A DNA stretch of 38,459 nt from an uncultured Butyricicoccus sp. (lineage in GTDB: Bacteria > Bacillota > Clostridia > Oscillospirales > Butyricicoccaceae). Location: the NCBI GenBank assembly GCA_900547195.1, contig URFQ01000015.1:1-38459 (forward strand). Reading direction: 5' to 3'. The translations under genes and the position numbers were made by a program. Shown here in pieces: positions 23,725 to 31,165 of this stretch. Positions within the stretch are counted from its first letter, which is position 1; each line of letters begins with the position of its first letter. A model generated the notes under the pieces. The model was not told the origin of the DNA. It worked only from the letters and a program-made list of their open reading frames with translations, and searched no databases.

Positions 23725-24840
23725 TTACTTAGCAGCCTTAGCAGCCTTGATTGCCTCGATCATCATCGGGACAACCTTGAACAGGTCGCCGCAGATGCCG
23801 TAGTCGGCAACGTCGAAGATCGGAGCGCCGTCGTTCTTGTTGACAGCAACGATGCACTCGGAATCCTGCATGCCGGCCTTGTGCTGGATGGCGCCGGAAA
23901 TGCCCAGTGCAACATACAGCTTCGGATGTACGGTCTTGCCGGTCTGGCCAACCTGATGGTCGGCAGACAGCCAGCCCGAGTCAATCGCCGCACGGGAACC
24001 GCCGACCACGCCGCCAAACTCAGCCGCCAGCTCTTCCGCCAGCTTAATGCCGCCCTCAACGTCCTTGGAAATGCCACGGCCAACCGATACGACAACCTCA
24101 GCGCCGGTCAGGTCAACCAGTTCCTTGGCTTCCTTGACAACCTCGAGAACCTTGGTCTTGAGATCATCTGCGGACAGATCGGTCGCAACCTTCTCTACAA
24201 CAACCGCGTTTGCCTTGGCCTCGTCATAAACGCCCTTCTTCAGAACGCCCGGACGGACGGTTGCCATCTGCGGGCGGAAACGCGGGCAGATGATGGTTGC
24301 CATCAGGTGGCCACCGAATGCCGGACGGGTCATCTTCAGGTTGCGGTCCTCACGGTTCAGCGCATCCAGCTGCTCCTGCGGCAGGGTGGAAGCTTCCTTG
24401 AGGAATGCCGCATACTTCTCAACGTCTACGTCGAGGTGGGTGCAGTCTGCGGTCAGGCCGGTGTGCAGACGGGCTGCGCAGCGCGGGCCGAGGTCACGGC
24501 CGATGTTGGTTGCCGCGATCAGCATGATTTCCGGCTTCTTGGCCATAACGGTATCGCAAATCACCTTTGCGTAAGCATCGGTGGTGTAGGTCTCGAGCAG
24601 GTCGTCCTCGCATACCAGAACCTTGTCCGCGCCATAAGCGCCCAGTTCCTTTGCCATTGCGTCGCCAACGCCCTTGCCGCCCAGCAGCAGGCCGCACAGC
24701 TCCACGCCCATGTCGTCCGCCAGCTTGCGGCCCTCGGAAATCAGCTCCAGAACGGTCGGCTGCAGCTTGCCCTGACGCTGCTCACAGAATACCCATACGC
24801 CGGAAAAATCGGCGAGGTTGGTGTTGTTAAAATCAGCCAT
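23725..24840 (-). CDS. etfA: Electron transfer flavoprotein alpha subunit
   Basis: The 371-residue protein begins MADFNNTNLADFSGVWVFCEQR, typical of clostridial EtfA. The C-terminal FAD domain has VVGGSRAAIDSGWLSADHQVGQTGKTVHPKLYVALGISGAIQHKAGM and SECIVAVNKNDGAPIFDVADYGICGD. With EtfB and the adjacent acyl-CoA dehydrogenase it would form the Bcd–Etf complex that couples crotonyl-CoA reduction to ferredoxin reduction (electron bifurcation) in the cytosol. That role is established for clostridial homologues and inferred here from gene order. It lies 21 bp after etfB, with GAAAGGAGAAATC upstream. Confidence 0.95.
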   Translation of the reverse strand: MADFNNTNLADFSGVWVFCEQRQGKLQPTVLELISEGRKLADDMGVELCGLLLGGKGVGDAMAKELGAYGADKVLVCEDDLLETYTTDAYAKVICDTVMAKKPEIMLIAATNIGRDLGPRCAARLHTGLTADCTHLDVDVEKYAAFLKEASTLPQEQLDALNREDRNLKMTRPAFGGHLMATIICPRFRPQMATVRPGVLKKGVYDEAKANAVVVEKVATDLSADDLKTKVLEVVKEAKELVDLTGAEVVVSVGRGISKDVEGGIKLAEELAAEFGGVVGGSRAAIDSGWLSADHQVGQTGKTVHPKLYVALGISGAIQHKAGMQDSECIVAVNKNDGAPIFDVADYGICGDLFKVVPMMIEAIKAAKAAK

Positions 24841-24861
24841 TGTTAAGATTTCTCCTTTCGA

Positions 24862-25662
24862 TTAGATGATGTGCTTCTTCAGCAGTTCAGCAGCCAGCTC
24901 ATCACAGGTTGCCTTGTCCGCGCCCTCGAGCATCTTGCCCTGACCCTTCTGCGGGGGGGTGAACGACTTGAAGATATTGGTGGGAGAACCCTTCAGGCCA
25001 ATGGTAGTGGGATCGATCAGCGGATCGTCCTTCAGGGTGTTGTAATCATAAACGTCAACCGGCTTAGAGTAGCACTCAAAAATGCCGCCTACAGACATGT
25101 AACGGGGCTTGTTCAGCTCCTTGATGCAGGTAATCAGGCACGGGGTCTGGGTCTCGATGGTCATGTAGCCGTCCTCCAGCATACGCTTGACCGAAACCTT
25201 TGCGCCGTCCTTCGTAATCTCTGCTGCGTAGGAAATCTGCGGGATGTCCAGCTTCTCCGCGATCTGGGAACCGACCTGTGCGGTATCGCCGTCGATTGCC
25301 TGACGGCCGCACATTACGATATCGTCGTCCTCAAGGCCGATCTTCTTAATCGCCGCCGCGAGGATCTGGGAGGTTGCGAAGGTATCCGAACCGCCGAATT
25401 CACGGGCGGATACCAGTACGCCGCGGTCTGCGCCCATTGCGATCAGCTCACGCAGCATGCCTTCTGCCGGAGGGGGACCCATGGTGACAACGACAACTTC
25501 GCAGCCCGTGTTGTCCTTCAGGGACAGCGCTGCCTCGATGGCGTTCTTGTCGTCCGGGTTGATGATGGTGGCCATGGAAGCACGGTTCAGCGTGCCGTCC
25601 GGATTGACAGCAACCTTACCGGAGGTATCGGGAACCTGCTTTACGCAAACGATAACTTTCAT
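24862..25662 (-). CDS. etfB: Electron transfer flavoprotein beta subunit
   Basis: The 266-residue protein starts MKVIVCVKQVPDTSGKVAVNPDG and contains EAALSLKD, VVVVTMGPPPAEGMLRELIAMGADRGVLVS, DIVMCGRQAIDGDTAQVGSQIAEKL and the EtfB signature region up to SVKRMLEDGYMTIETQTPCLI. These are the nucleotide-binding elements of the beta subunit; in bifurcating Etf the beta-FAD is the bifurcating flavin. It is the middle gene of bcd-etfB-etfA, 22 bp after the dehydrogenase. Confidence 0.95.
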   Translation of the reverse strand: MKVIVCVKQVPDTSGKVAVNPDGTLNRASMATIINPDDKNAIEAALSLKDNTGCEVVVVTMGPPPAEGMLRELIAMGADRGVLVSAREFGGSDTFATSQILAAAIKKIGLEDDDIVMCGRQAIDGDTAQVGSQIAEKLDIPQISYAAEITKDGAKVSVKRMLEDGYMTIETQTPCLITCIKELNKPRYMSVGGIFECYSKPVDVYDYNTLKDDPLIDPTTIGLKGSPTNIFKSFTPPQKGQGKMLEGADKATCDELAAELLKKHII

Positions 25663-25684
25663 GATTTATGTTTTCCTCCCTTGA

Positions 25685-26830
25685 TTACTTTCTGAGAATC
25701 TGGCCGGCGATAACCATGCGCTGTACCTGAGAAGTGCCCTCATAGATCTCGGTGATCTTGGCGTCGCGCATCATGCGCTCCATCGGGTACTCACGGATGT
25801 AGCCGTAGCCGCCGTAGAGCTGTACGCACTTGGTGGTAACCTCCATCGCGGTCTCAGCCGCGAACAGCTTGGCCATCGCAGCTTCCTTGGTGTACGGGAG
25901 GCCGTTATCCTTGTTGAACGCAGCGCGGCGAACAAGCAGGCGGGCAGCCTCAATCTTGGTGGCCATGTCGGCTACCATCCACTGCAGGCCCTGGAACTTG
26001 TCAAGGGTCTTGCCAAACTGTACGCGTTCCTTCATGTACTTGACCGCCTGGTCGAGGGCGCCCTGCGCGATACCCAGCGCCTGGGAAGCAATACCGATAC
26101 GGCCGCCGTCCAGCGTGGTCATGGCAATCTTGAAGCCGCCGTTTTCCTTGCCCAGCAGACGGTCTGCCGGCAGGACGACGTCTTCGAAGATCAGCTCGGA
26201 AGTCTGGGAGCCGCGGATGCCCATTTTATGCTCGATCTTACCGATCTTGAAGCCTGCATCGTCCTTGTCTACAATAAAAGCGGAAATGCCGTGGTTGCCC
26301 TTGGATTTGTCGGTCATAGCGAAGATGACATAAGTATCCGCGATGCCGCCGCCGGTGATGAACACCTTGGAGCCGTTCAGCAGCCAGGTGCCGTCCGCCT
26401 GCTTGACTGCGGTGGTCTGCTGAGCCGCGGAATCGGTGCCCGCGTTCGGCTCGGTCAGGCCGAATGCGCCGGTTGCCTTGCCGGAAACCAGCGGACGCAG
26501 CCACTTTTCCTTCTGCTCCGCGGTGCCGTACTTGAAGATCGGCCAAGCACCGAGGGTTGCGTGCGAAGAAATGATGCAGCCAGTGGTGCCGCAGAACTTG
26601 GATGCTTCTTCGATTGCGATTGAGTAGCAGATGGTATCGCCGCCGGAGCCGCCGACTTCCTTCGGGAACTGGATGCCCATCATGCCAAGCTTGCGCATCT
26701 TCTCAACCGTCTCGAACGGGTAGCGCTCCTCTGCGTCGATCTCAGCCGCGATCGGCTCGACCTCGTTCACCGCGAACTCGCGGCAGAGCTTCTGCATCAT
26801 TTCCTGCTCTTTTGTAAGCCTAAAATCCAT
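25685..26830 (-). CDS. bcd: Short-chain acyl-CoA dehydrogenase (butyryl-CoA dehydrogenase type)
   Basis: The 381-residue length is standard. Visible motifs are FGLTEPNAGTDSAAQQTTA (FAD/substrate binding), KMGIRGSQTSELIFEDV, QFGKTLDKFQGLQWMVADMA and the C-terminal YGGYGYIREYPMERMMRDAKITEIYEGTSQVQRMVI. The Glu of YEGT is the catalytic base of this subfamily. It would reduce crotonyl-CoA to butyryl-CoA with EtfAB. The usual thl, crt and hbd genes are not in the window, so the butyrate cluster is split in this genome. TGGGAGG precedes the ATG. A strong promoter with a Rex-like operator lies 180 bp upstream. Confidence 0.93.
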   Translation of the reverse strand: MDFRLTKEQEMMQKLCREFAVNEVEPIAAEIDAEERYPFETVEKMRKLGMMGIQFPKEVGGSGGDTICYSIAIEEASKFCGTTGCIISSHATLGAWPIFKYGTAEQKEKWLRPLVSGKATGAFGLTEPNAGTDSAAQQTTAVKQADGTWLLNGSKVFITGGGIADTYVIFAMTDKSKGNHGISAFIVDKDDAGFKIGKIEHKMGIRGSQTSELIFEDVVLPADRLLGKENGGFKIAMTTLDGGRIGIASQALGIAQGALDQAVKYMKERVQFGKTLDKFQGLQWMVADMATKIEAARLLVRRAAFNKDNGLPYTKEAAMAKLFAAETAMEVTTKCVQLYGGYGYIREYPMERMMRDAKITEIYEGTSQVQRMVIAGQILRK

Positions 26831-27010
26831 GCTGTGAAACCTCCCAAAAAATTTTTCATTTCAAACTGGATACGCCCTTTACAGCCCGGCAGACCGCACG
26901 CGCAGAAAGGCGCGCAAGGCCCCCATGGTTTGGAAACGGGCCATAAGAAAGCGCCGCCTTGAATTGCTATAAAGTTTGTATTTGGGGCACGCCTGTTTCC
27001 GCGTGTCTAT
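26831..27010 (-). promoter_or_regulatory. Long 5' leader of the bcd operon
   Basis: About 178 nt lie between the predicted start near 27008 and the bcd ATG. The RNA has several complementary GC segments (GCGCGCC, CTGCGCGTGCGG, GGCGGCGC) and ends with TTTTTTGGGAGG. The T6 run in front of the ribosome binding site could mark an attenuator, but I cannot define a clean terminator stem, and I recognise no riboswitch class. Confidence 0.35.
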
Positions 27011-27014
27011 GTCT

Positions 27015-27042
27015 ATTATATCGCATCCGAAAAGTTTGTCAA
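27015..27042 (-). promoter_or_regulatory. Strong sigma-A promoter for bcd–etfBA
   Basis: The minus strand reads consensus TTGACA (27042–27037), a 16-bp spacer and consensus TATAAT (27020–27015). Confidence 0.88.
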
Positions 27043-27053
27043 TAATTTAACGG
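27036..27053 (-). promoter_or_regulatory. Rex-like operator overlapping the bcd -35 box
   Basis: The plus strand reads TTGTCAA-TAAT-TTAACGG. Compared with the Rex consensus TTGTTAA-N4-TTAACAA it matches 6 of 7 in the left half and 5 of 7 in the right. It covers the -35 box, as expected for NADH-responsive repression. Rex control of bcd/etf operons is established in Clostridium species; binding here is inferred. Confidence 0.6.
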
Positions 27054-27202
27054 CTTATTTTTTGGCGGTATCAAACAGAGAAAAGCCTTAAAATTGCGGT
27101 TTCTTGCGTACCTTTTCACAACTTGTCTAAAATTTCACAACTCTTACTCAAAACTTGACCAAAAGGAGGTTCTGCGCAGAATCAAGCCGCACACGAGGAT
27201 AC
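27054..27202. other. AT-rich intergenic stretch with TTTCACAACT direct repeats
   Basis: TTTCACAACT occurs exactly at 27114–27123 and 27133–27142, and a weaker copy (CTCAAAACTT) lies at 27147–27156. AAAAGGAGG at about 27160 is not followed by a start codon in range; instead comes the palindrome TTCTGCGCAGAA. No gene is supported. Confidence 0.45.
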
Positions 27203-27233
27203 AAAATCCCGCCGCAGCTGCGGCGGGATTTTT
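27203..27233. terminator. Bidirectional terminator between bcd region and small-protein patch
   Basis: A perfect palindrome AAAATCCCGCCGCAG/CTGCGGCGGGATTTT (27203–27232) with T5 on the plus strand and T4 on the minus strand. It serves the minus-strand lipoprotein gene ending at 27272. Confidence 0.8.
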
Positions 27234-27271
27234 GCAACGTCTTACAATTTTTCGCTTACATTTTCTGCTTT

Positions 27272-27829
27272 TTACGATACTACCTGATGCGGAAACCTTA
27301 AAAATTCACTCTTCCATTTCTCTACCGTGTCTTTTCCTACATCAAGCGACCAAATCACTGGTGTTGGAACATTTGGTATCTCCCAGCTCACTTTTATATG
27401 AATTGCTGTCATGCACAGCTTATCCTGATAGAACCCGATCATTGCCTCCAAAGCAACGTCTTGCGGCAGGTCATACTCCAGAGGAATCAAATACAGATTT
27501 ACCTGCTCTATATCGGATACCGTATCATATGTTTCATCATACAGTTCCGCTCGCATACCTGCAAGATTACCCTTTCCAACATCTTCTTGCGATACTATTT
27601 CATTGGTGCGAAACCCGCTTTTCCCAATCCAGTGATGGTACCATGCATAAAAATCATGAGCTGACATCCTTCTTAGCTCAGTTGACCCCTGTTTATCTAC
27701 AGACCATCCAAACGATTCTATAAGGCAAACAGCGGTTTCCTCTTTTGTATCACGGCGTAACTCTCCAGCGAAAACACAGCCGCACAAGCAGGACAACGTA
27801 AGAATTGTAATGGTAAGAAATCGTTTCAT
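27272..27829 (-). CDS. Predicted lipoprotein of unknown function
   Basis: The 185-residue protein begins MKRFLTITILTLSCLCGCVFAG, a lipoprotein signal with lipobox LCGC (Cys18). The mature part contains ETAVCLIESFGWSVDKQG, then a beta-rich region with EVNLYLIPL-like strands (QVNLYLIPLEYDL) and WSLDVGKDTVEKWKSEFLRF. The ESFGW opening resembles DUF4830-type proteins of Clostridia, but I am not sure of that. It begins 9 nt after the stop of the truncated gene upstream, with only a weak AAGAGAT site, and reads with it. The DNA is visibly AT-richer than the core genes. Confidence 0.6.
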   Translation of the reverse strand: MKRFLTITILTLSCLCGCVFAGELRRDTKEETAVCLIESFGWSVDKQGSTELRRMSAHDFYAWYHHWIGKSGFRTNEIVSQEDVGKGNLAGMRAELYDETYDTVSDIEQVNLYLIPLEYDLPQDVALEAMIGFYQDKLCMTAIHIKVSWEIPNVPTPVIWSLDVGKDTVEKWKSEFLRFPHQVVS

Positions 27830-27838
27830 AAATATCTC

Positions 27839-28160
27839 TTAAACAGATACCACGTTAATATATCCCGAACCCTCTGTTCTGGAATACCATGTTGCATTGT
27901 TTTCTCTTCCTGTCCCGTCAATATACAGATAGTGATACCCAATTTTAGAGCTTCCTTTTACCTGTAATTTTCCATATTTATTTCCAGATTGATTGATATA
28001 GGTATAAAAACCTGGTCCTCTTGCAGATTCAACATCAATGCCCTGAACATCATAGGTATTCCAGTGGCTAGCTAAAGCATCTGCTGTAGTCGAAGCATTA
28101 ATTCTCCATACGTTCCACTTAAACGGATCGGGTTTTAAATCTTTACAAACTGAAATCTTG
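27839..28160 (-). pseudogene. C-terminal fragment of a secreted-type protein
   Basis: The frame ending at 27839 reads DPFKWNVWRINASTTADALA, SHWNTYDVQGIDVESARGPG, FYTYINQSGNKYGKLQVKGS and onward to GYINVVSV, a plausible beta-rich extracellular domain with aromatic and Gly content. Upstream of about 28160 the frame runs into the terminator hairpin of the preceding gene and has no start with a ribosome binding site. The N-terminus and signal peptide therefore appear to be lost. No family is recognised. Confidence 0.5.
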
Positions 28161-28199
28161 AAAAAGTCTAATAAAATACGCCGCTGCAACAAACAGGCG

Positions 28200-28231
28200 A
28201 AAAGCCCCGCCGCGGAGGAGCTGCGGCGGGG
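28200..28231 (-). terminator. Terminator after the 195-residue membrane protein gene
   Basis: CCCCGCCGC (28205–28213) pairs with GCGGCGGGG (28223–28231). The minus strand continues CTTTTCG. It lies between an intact gene and the truncated fragment. Confidence 0.7.
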
Positions 28232-28242
28232 AATGCGGTGGA

Positions 28243-28830
28243 TCATGAAGCTGTTTCCTGCGATTCGGCAGCGACAAACAAATAGCCAGATGTACTGCTT
28301 TCCAATATTTTTGTTACCTTTTGAATTTCATTTTCAATAAGGTAATCATTGTAAACCGGAATTAGATATTCCAGCCATACAGATTTACCATTGGGCAGAT
28401 CCTGTATAGAAACCAGCGAAAAATACTTTGGCTGGATTCTGTGTGAGGATTCCTGCCGGAAGTCTTCGACCAACCGACCGGCTAATTTGCAAATATCCGT
28501 TATTTGGCTCTGTTTTTTTAATAAAATCGTTACGGTTTCCAGCTCGATTGGATTGGGATCGACAAAATAATGATCTTCATCAATATATTCCCCGGTCGGG
28601 CGGCTATATCGTGTCCAGCTATAATCCGCAACCAATTGGTCGGTATCGCAGGATTCCATCTGTCGATATAGCCAAGCTCCCATTTCGTTAGCAATCTCAG
28701 CAGGCAGTTTACGATAAAACAATTCATGTCGATACTGCGTAATATTCAGTACCACGGAACATACCAAAACAACGACTAGACTTATGACAATTGCCCTTTT
28801 CAGTTTTGTGTATTTCAGTGCGACCACCAA
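28243..28830 (-). CDS. Membrane-anchored protein of unknown function
   Basis: The protein is about 195 residues long. A single N-terminal membrane helix (AIVISLVVVLVCSVVLNI, about residues 13–30) is preceded by KYTKLKR, so the body should be outside the cell. Features are ANEMGAWLYRQMESCDTDQL, YFVDPNPIELETVTILLKKQS and KYFSLVSIQDLPNGKSVWLEYLIPVYNDYLIENEIQKV. No start is well supported: TTG at 28830 and GTG at 28827 are possible, with only AGGAC upstream. The 64 bp before it contain a TATAAT (CTTATAATTG). No family is recognised. Confidence 0.6.
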   Translation of the reverse strand: MVVALKYTKLKRAIVISLVVVLVCSVVLNITQYRHELFYRKLPAEIANEMGAWLYRQMESCDTDQLVADYSWTRYSRPTGEYIDEDHYFVDPNPIELETVTILLKKQSQITDICKLAGRLVEDFRQESSHRIQPKYFSLVSIQDLPNGKSVWLEYLIPVYNDYLIENEIQKVTKILESSTSGYLFVAAESQETAS

Positions 28831-28894
28831 CTTGTGTTCGAATAAAGCGTCCTATAATTTGATGAGCCCTTTGCAATGTAGCCTTCACTATCAA

Positions 28895-29143
28895 TTATAA
28901 GCGAAATCTCCGGTGGAAAGCCAGCACGCAGATAACCATCAGCAGAACCGCAGCGGCTGCACCAAGCAACCGGCTCAGGAGCGGCCAGCCCAGATATGCG
29001 GTCAGCCCGGAAAATACCATTATAAAGAGTGCCAGCTTGCTCAGCCGGGCTTCCAGCCATTCAGACAGATATGGCTGGGAAAAATGTGTACCCCACTTTT
29101 CAGCGACTAACAATAGTAGCTTGTGAAGAACATCATTTCTCAT
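28895..29143 (-). CDS. Small membrane protein of unknown function
   Basis: From the ATG at 29143 the protein has 82 residues: MRNDVLHKLLLLVAEKWGTH, then a helix LALFIMVFSGLTAYLGWPLL and a second LLGAAAAVLLMVICVLAF, ending HRRFRL. GGGGGTAAAATAC gives a good ribosome binding site, and the upstream gene's stop lies in it, so the two are coupled. Two helices with a basic C-terminus and an amphipathic N-terminus would suit an accessory or immunity-type membrane protein, but that is only a guess. Confidence 0.65.
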   Translation of the reverse strand: MRNDVLHKLLLLVAEKWGTHFSQPYLSEWLEARLSKLALFIMVFSGLTAYLGWPLLSRLLGAAAAVLLMVICVLAFHRRFRL

Positions 29144-29148
29144 GTATT

Positions 29149-29786
29149 TTACCCCCAAGACATGCGCGGTACACCATATTTGTCAAACCGGCAATAGTGA
29201 ACATAGTCCGATGTCAGCCAGATACCATATAGGTTAGATTCCATATGGAATATCACAGATGCTTTCGAATTATATGCTGCGGTTGTATCCCACGTCGGTT
29301 CTACATTTAATAACTTATAAGTCTTCTCAGATAAGTTAGAAACATACCCATCTGCCCGGTGGATTAAAGTTTGCATCTGATTCGGTCCATCAATTACCGG
29401 ATAGCTATACTTATAATATGCTGTCAGGGTACCCAAAGCCCCTGTAATTCCTGCATAATTGAGATCATACTTATCTGTTGCCGTATATATTGAAGTCGCC
29501 CGGGTTATAGTCCGCGTATTGACCAACTCAACATCTTTTGTGAGCTGCATGCGCCTAATCTCTGTCGTTTGCATTTCATTAATGTCCGTGAAGATACCTC
29601 ACAAACATCTGATACCGCTACTTCGTTCAAACTTTGAACGAAAGCATCCTCATCCATCATAATTTCTGCGATTTCTTTTACCGCACTATTATCCTGAATG
29701 CCGTGTATATCATATGCCGCTGCAGAAGAAAAAAGGTTAAATGCCATTAACATCACCAGGCACATTGATACGAACTTTTTACTCAT
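29149..29786 (-). pseudogene. Secreted protein of unknown function with a frameshift
   Basis: The ATG at 29786 with AAGGAGAAACAAG upstream begins MSKKFVSMCLVMLMAFNLFS SAAA, a clear Sec signal peptide. The text then continues DIHGIQDNSAVKEIAEIMMDEDAFVQSLNE and VAVSDVCEVSSRTL. Near 29575–29600 the coding sense moves to another frame: NEMQTTEIRRMQLTKDVELV, then YDLNYAGITGALGTLTAYYK to DKYGVPRMSWG (stop at 29149). A one-base change splits an otherwise normal gene of about 210 codons. It could be a true mutation, phase variation or a sequence error. No family is recognised. Confidence 0.6.
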
Positions 29787-29997
29787 CTTGTTTCTCCTTT
29801 TGTTGTCCGTGTGTTGTTGTCTTCCTGTTGTCATCCGGATCACTGCTTGCAGTGTACCACATTTTTCTTCCCGAAGATATTCACAAAATCACCAAGTATT
29901 CCCTCGAAATTTTGTCCAATCTTCTTGAAATTTTCTGTTCGGTTTTGGCCGGGTTTTGGAATGTCTCCCGTTTTCGCCGATTTTTTGAACTTTTCTC

Positions 29998-30026
29998 TTG
30001 ACAAAACCGTTGTTTGCCTGTATGCT
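29998..30026 (+). promoter_or_regulatory. Promoter of the gntR–ABC operon
   Basis: TTGACA (29998–30003), an exact 17-bp spacer and TATGCT (30021–30026). Confidence 0.78.
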
Positions 30027-30046
30027 TGTATTAATCACTTAGTACA
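30027..30046 (+). promoter_or_regulatory. Probable GntR (YtrA-type) operator
   Basis: TGTATTAA-TCAC-TTAGTACA is an inverted repeat with 7 of 8 matched pairs. It lies immediately downstream of the -10 box, between the promoter and the ribosome binding site AAAGGAGG. Autorepression by the first gene product is the expected arrangement for YtrA-type operons. Confidence 0.55.
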
Positions 30047-30068
30047 GAAGTACAAAGGAGGAACGGAT

Positions 30069-30449
30069 ATGAACTGGAAACTCACCGAAGACCGGCCGAT
30101 CTGGGTGCAGCTAACCGAACAGCTCACCCTGCGGATCGTGTCCGGCGGCTATGTGCCGGGCGCGCCGGTGCCGGCCGTGCGGGCGCTCGCCGCAGAGGCC
30201 GGGGTCAATCCAAACACCATGCAGCGTGCATTCAGCGAGCTGGAAAACCGCGGGCTTGTGGAGACCCGCCGCACCGCCGGCCGCACCGTGACCGAAGACC
30301 AGGAACTGATCCGCCATGTGCGGCAGGAGCTGGCTTTCGGCCGCATCGACGAATTTCTGGCGTCCATGCGTGCGCTGGGCTATACCGACGAGCAGACGCG
30401 CAGCCTGCTTGACGAATGGGATATGAAGGAGGCAAATACTCATGAATGA
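30069..30449 (+). CDS. GntR-family regulator, YtrA subfamily
   Basis: The ATG at 30069 follows AAAGGAGGAACG; the upstream open frame crosses the promoter and is discarded. The 126-residue protein has the GntR winged helix in residues 8–72: IWVQLTEQLTLRIVSGGYVPGAPVPAVRALAAEAGVNPNTMQRAFSELENRGLVETRRTAG. A short C-terminal helical pair (RIDEFLASMRALGYTDEQTRSLL) follows, which marks the YtrA type that lacks a large ligand domain. These proteins repress ABC transporter operons and often respond to cell-wall antibiotics. Its stop overlaps the ABC start by 8 nt. Confidence 0.9.
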   Translation: MNWKLTEDRPIWVQLTEQLTLRIVSGGYVPGAPVPAVRALAAEAGVNPNTMQRAFSELENRGLVETRRTAGRTVTEDQELIRHVRQELAFGRIDEFLASMRALGYTDEQTRSLLDEWDMKEANTHE

Positions 30450-31149
30450 ACAACTGATCGTGGCACGGGGGCTGACCAAGATTTATGGCAACACGCCCGC
30501 ACTGGATCACATTGATTTATCGGTCGGCCGTGGACGTATCGTCGGCCTGCTGGGGCCGAACGGCTCAGGCAAGACCACCTTTATCAAGCTGCTGTGCGGC
30601 TTGCTGCAGCCCACCATGGGCCTGCTGACCATCGACGGCCATGAACCGGGCGTATACACCAAAAGCATCATTTCGTACCTGCCCGACCGCATGTACTTTG
30701 CAGACTGGATGAAAACCTGCGACCTGACCGACTTTTTCGCGGATTTTTACAGTGATTTTGACCGCGCCAAGGCAATGGAAATGTTTGCGGCGCTCGGTAT
30801 CGGCCCAAACGACCGGCTGAAAACCATGTCCAAGGGCACCAAGGAAAAAGCGCAGCTCGCCATCATCATGAGCCGGAAGGCGCAGCTCTACCTGCTGGAC
30901 GAACCGATTGCGGGCGTGGATCCGGCGGCACGCGATTTTATTTTGAACACCATCCTCACCAACTACAACGAGGAAGGCACGGTCATGCTGTCCACACACC
31001 TGATTTCCGACATTGAGCGCGTGCTGGACGAGGCCATTTTCCTGCAAAATGGCCGGGTGGTGCGCCACGACACCGTGGACAACATTCGGGAAAACGAGGG
31101 GAAATCGGTCGACCAGCTGTTCCGCGAAATTTTCGCGTACGGCATTTAA
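30442..31149 (+). CDS. ABC transporter ATP-binding protein
   Basis: The 235-residue nucleotide-binding domain has Walker A GLLGPNGSGKTTFIK, a signature replaced by LKTMSKGTKEKAQLA, Walker B AQLYLLDEPIAGVDP, and H-loop MLSTHLISD. The S/KGxxxK signature is normal for the YtrB/CcmA-like exporter group. GAAGGAGG lies 11 nt before the ATG inside the end of gntR. It pairs with the membrane protein encoded next, probably for export or sensing of a cell-envelope-active compound, which is inference. Confidence 0.92.
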   Translation: MNEQLIVARGLTKIYGNTPALDHIDLSVGRGRIVGLLGPNGSGKTTFIKLLCGLLQPTMGLLTIDGHEPGVYTKSIISYLPDRMYFADWMKTCDLTDFFADFYSDFDRAKAMEMFAALGIGPNDRLKTMSKGTKEKAQLAIIMSRKAQLYLLDEPIAGVDPAARDFILNTILTNYNEEGTVMLSTHLISDIERVLDEAIFLQNGRVVRHDTVDNIRENEGKSVDQLFREIFAYGI

Positions 31150-31165
31150 TCAGGGGGTGTTTTTT

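Noticed and set aside
27157..27185. AAAAGGAGG as a ribosome binding site for a small gene
   Set aside because: No start codon at usable distance; a palindrome and a terminator follow.
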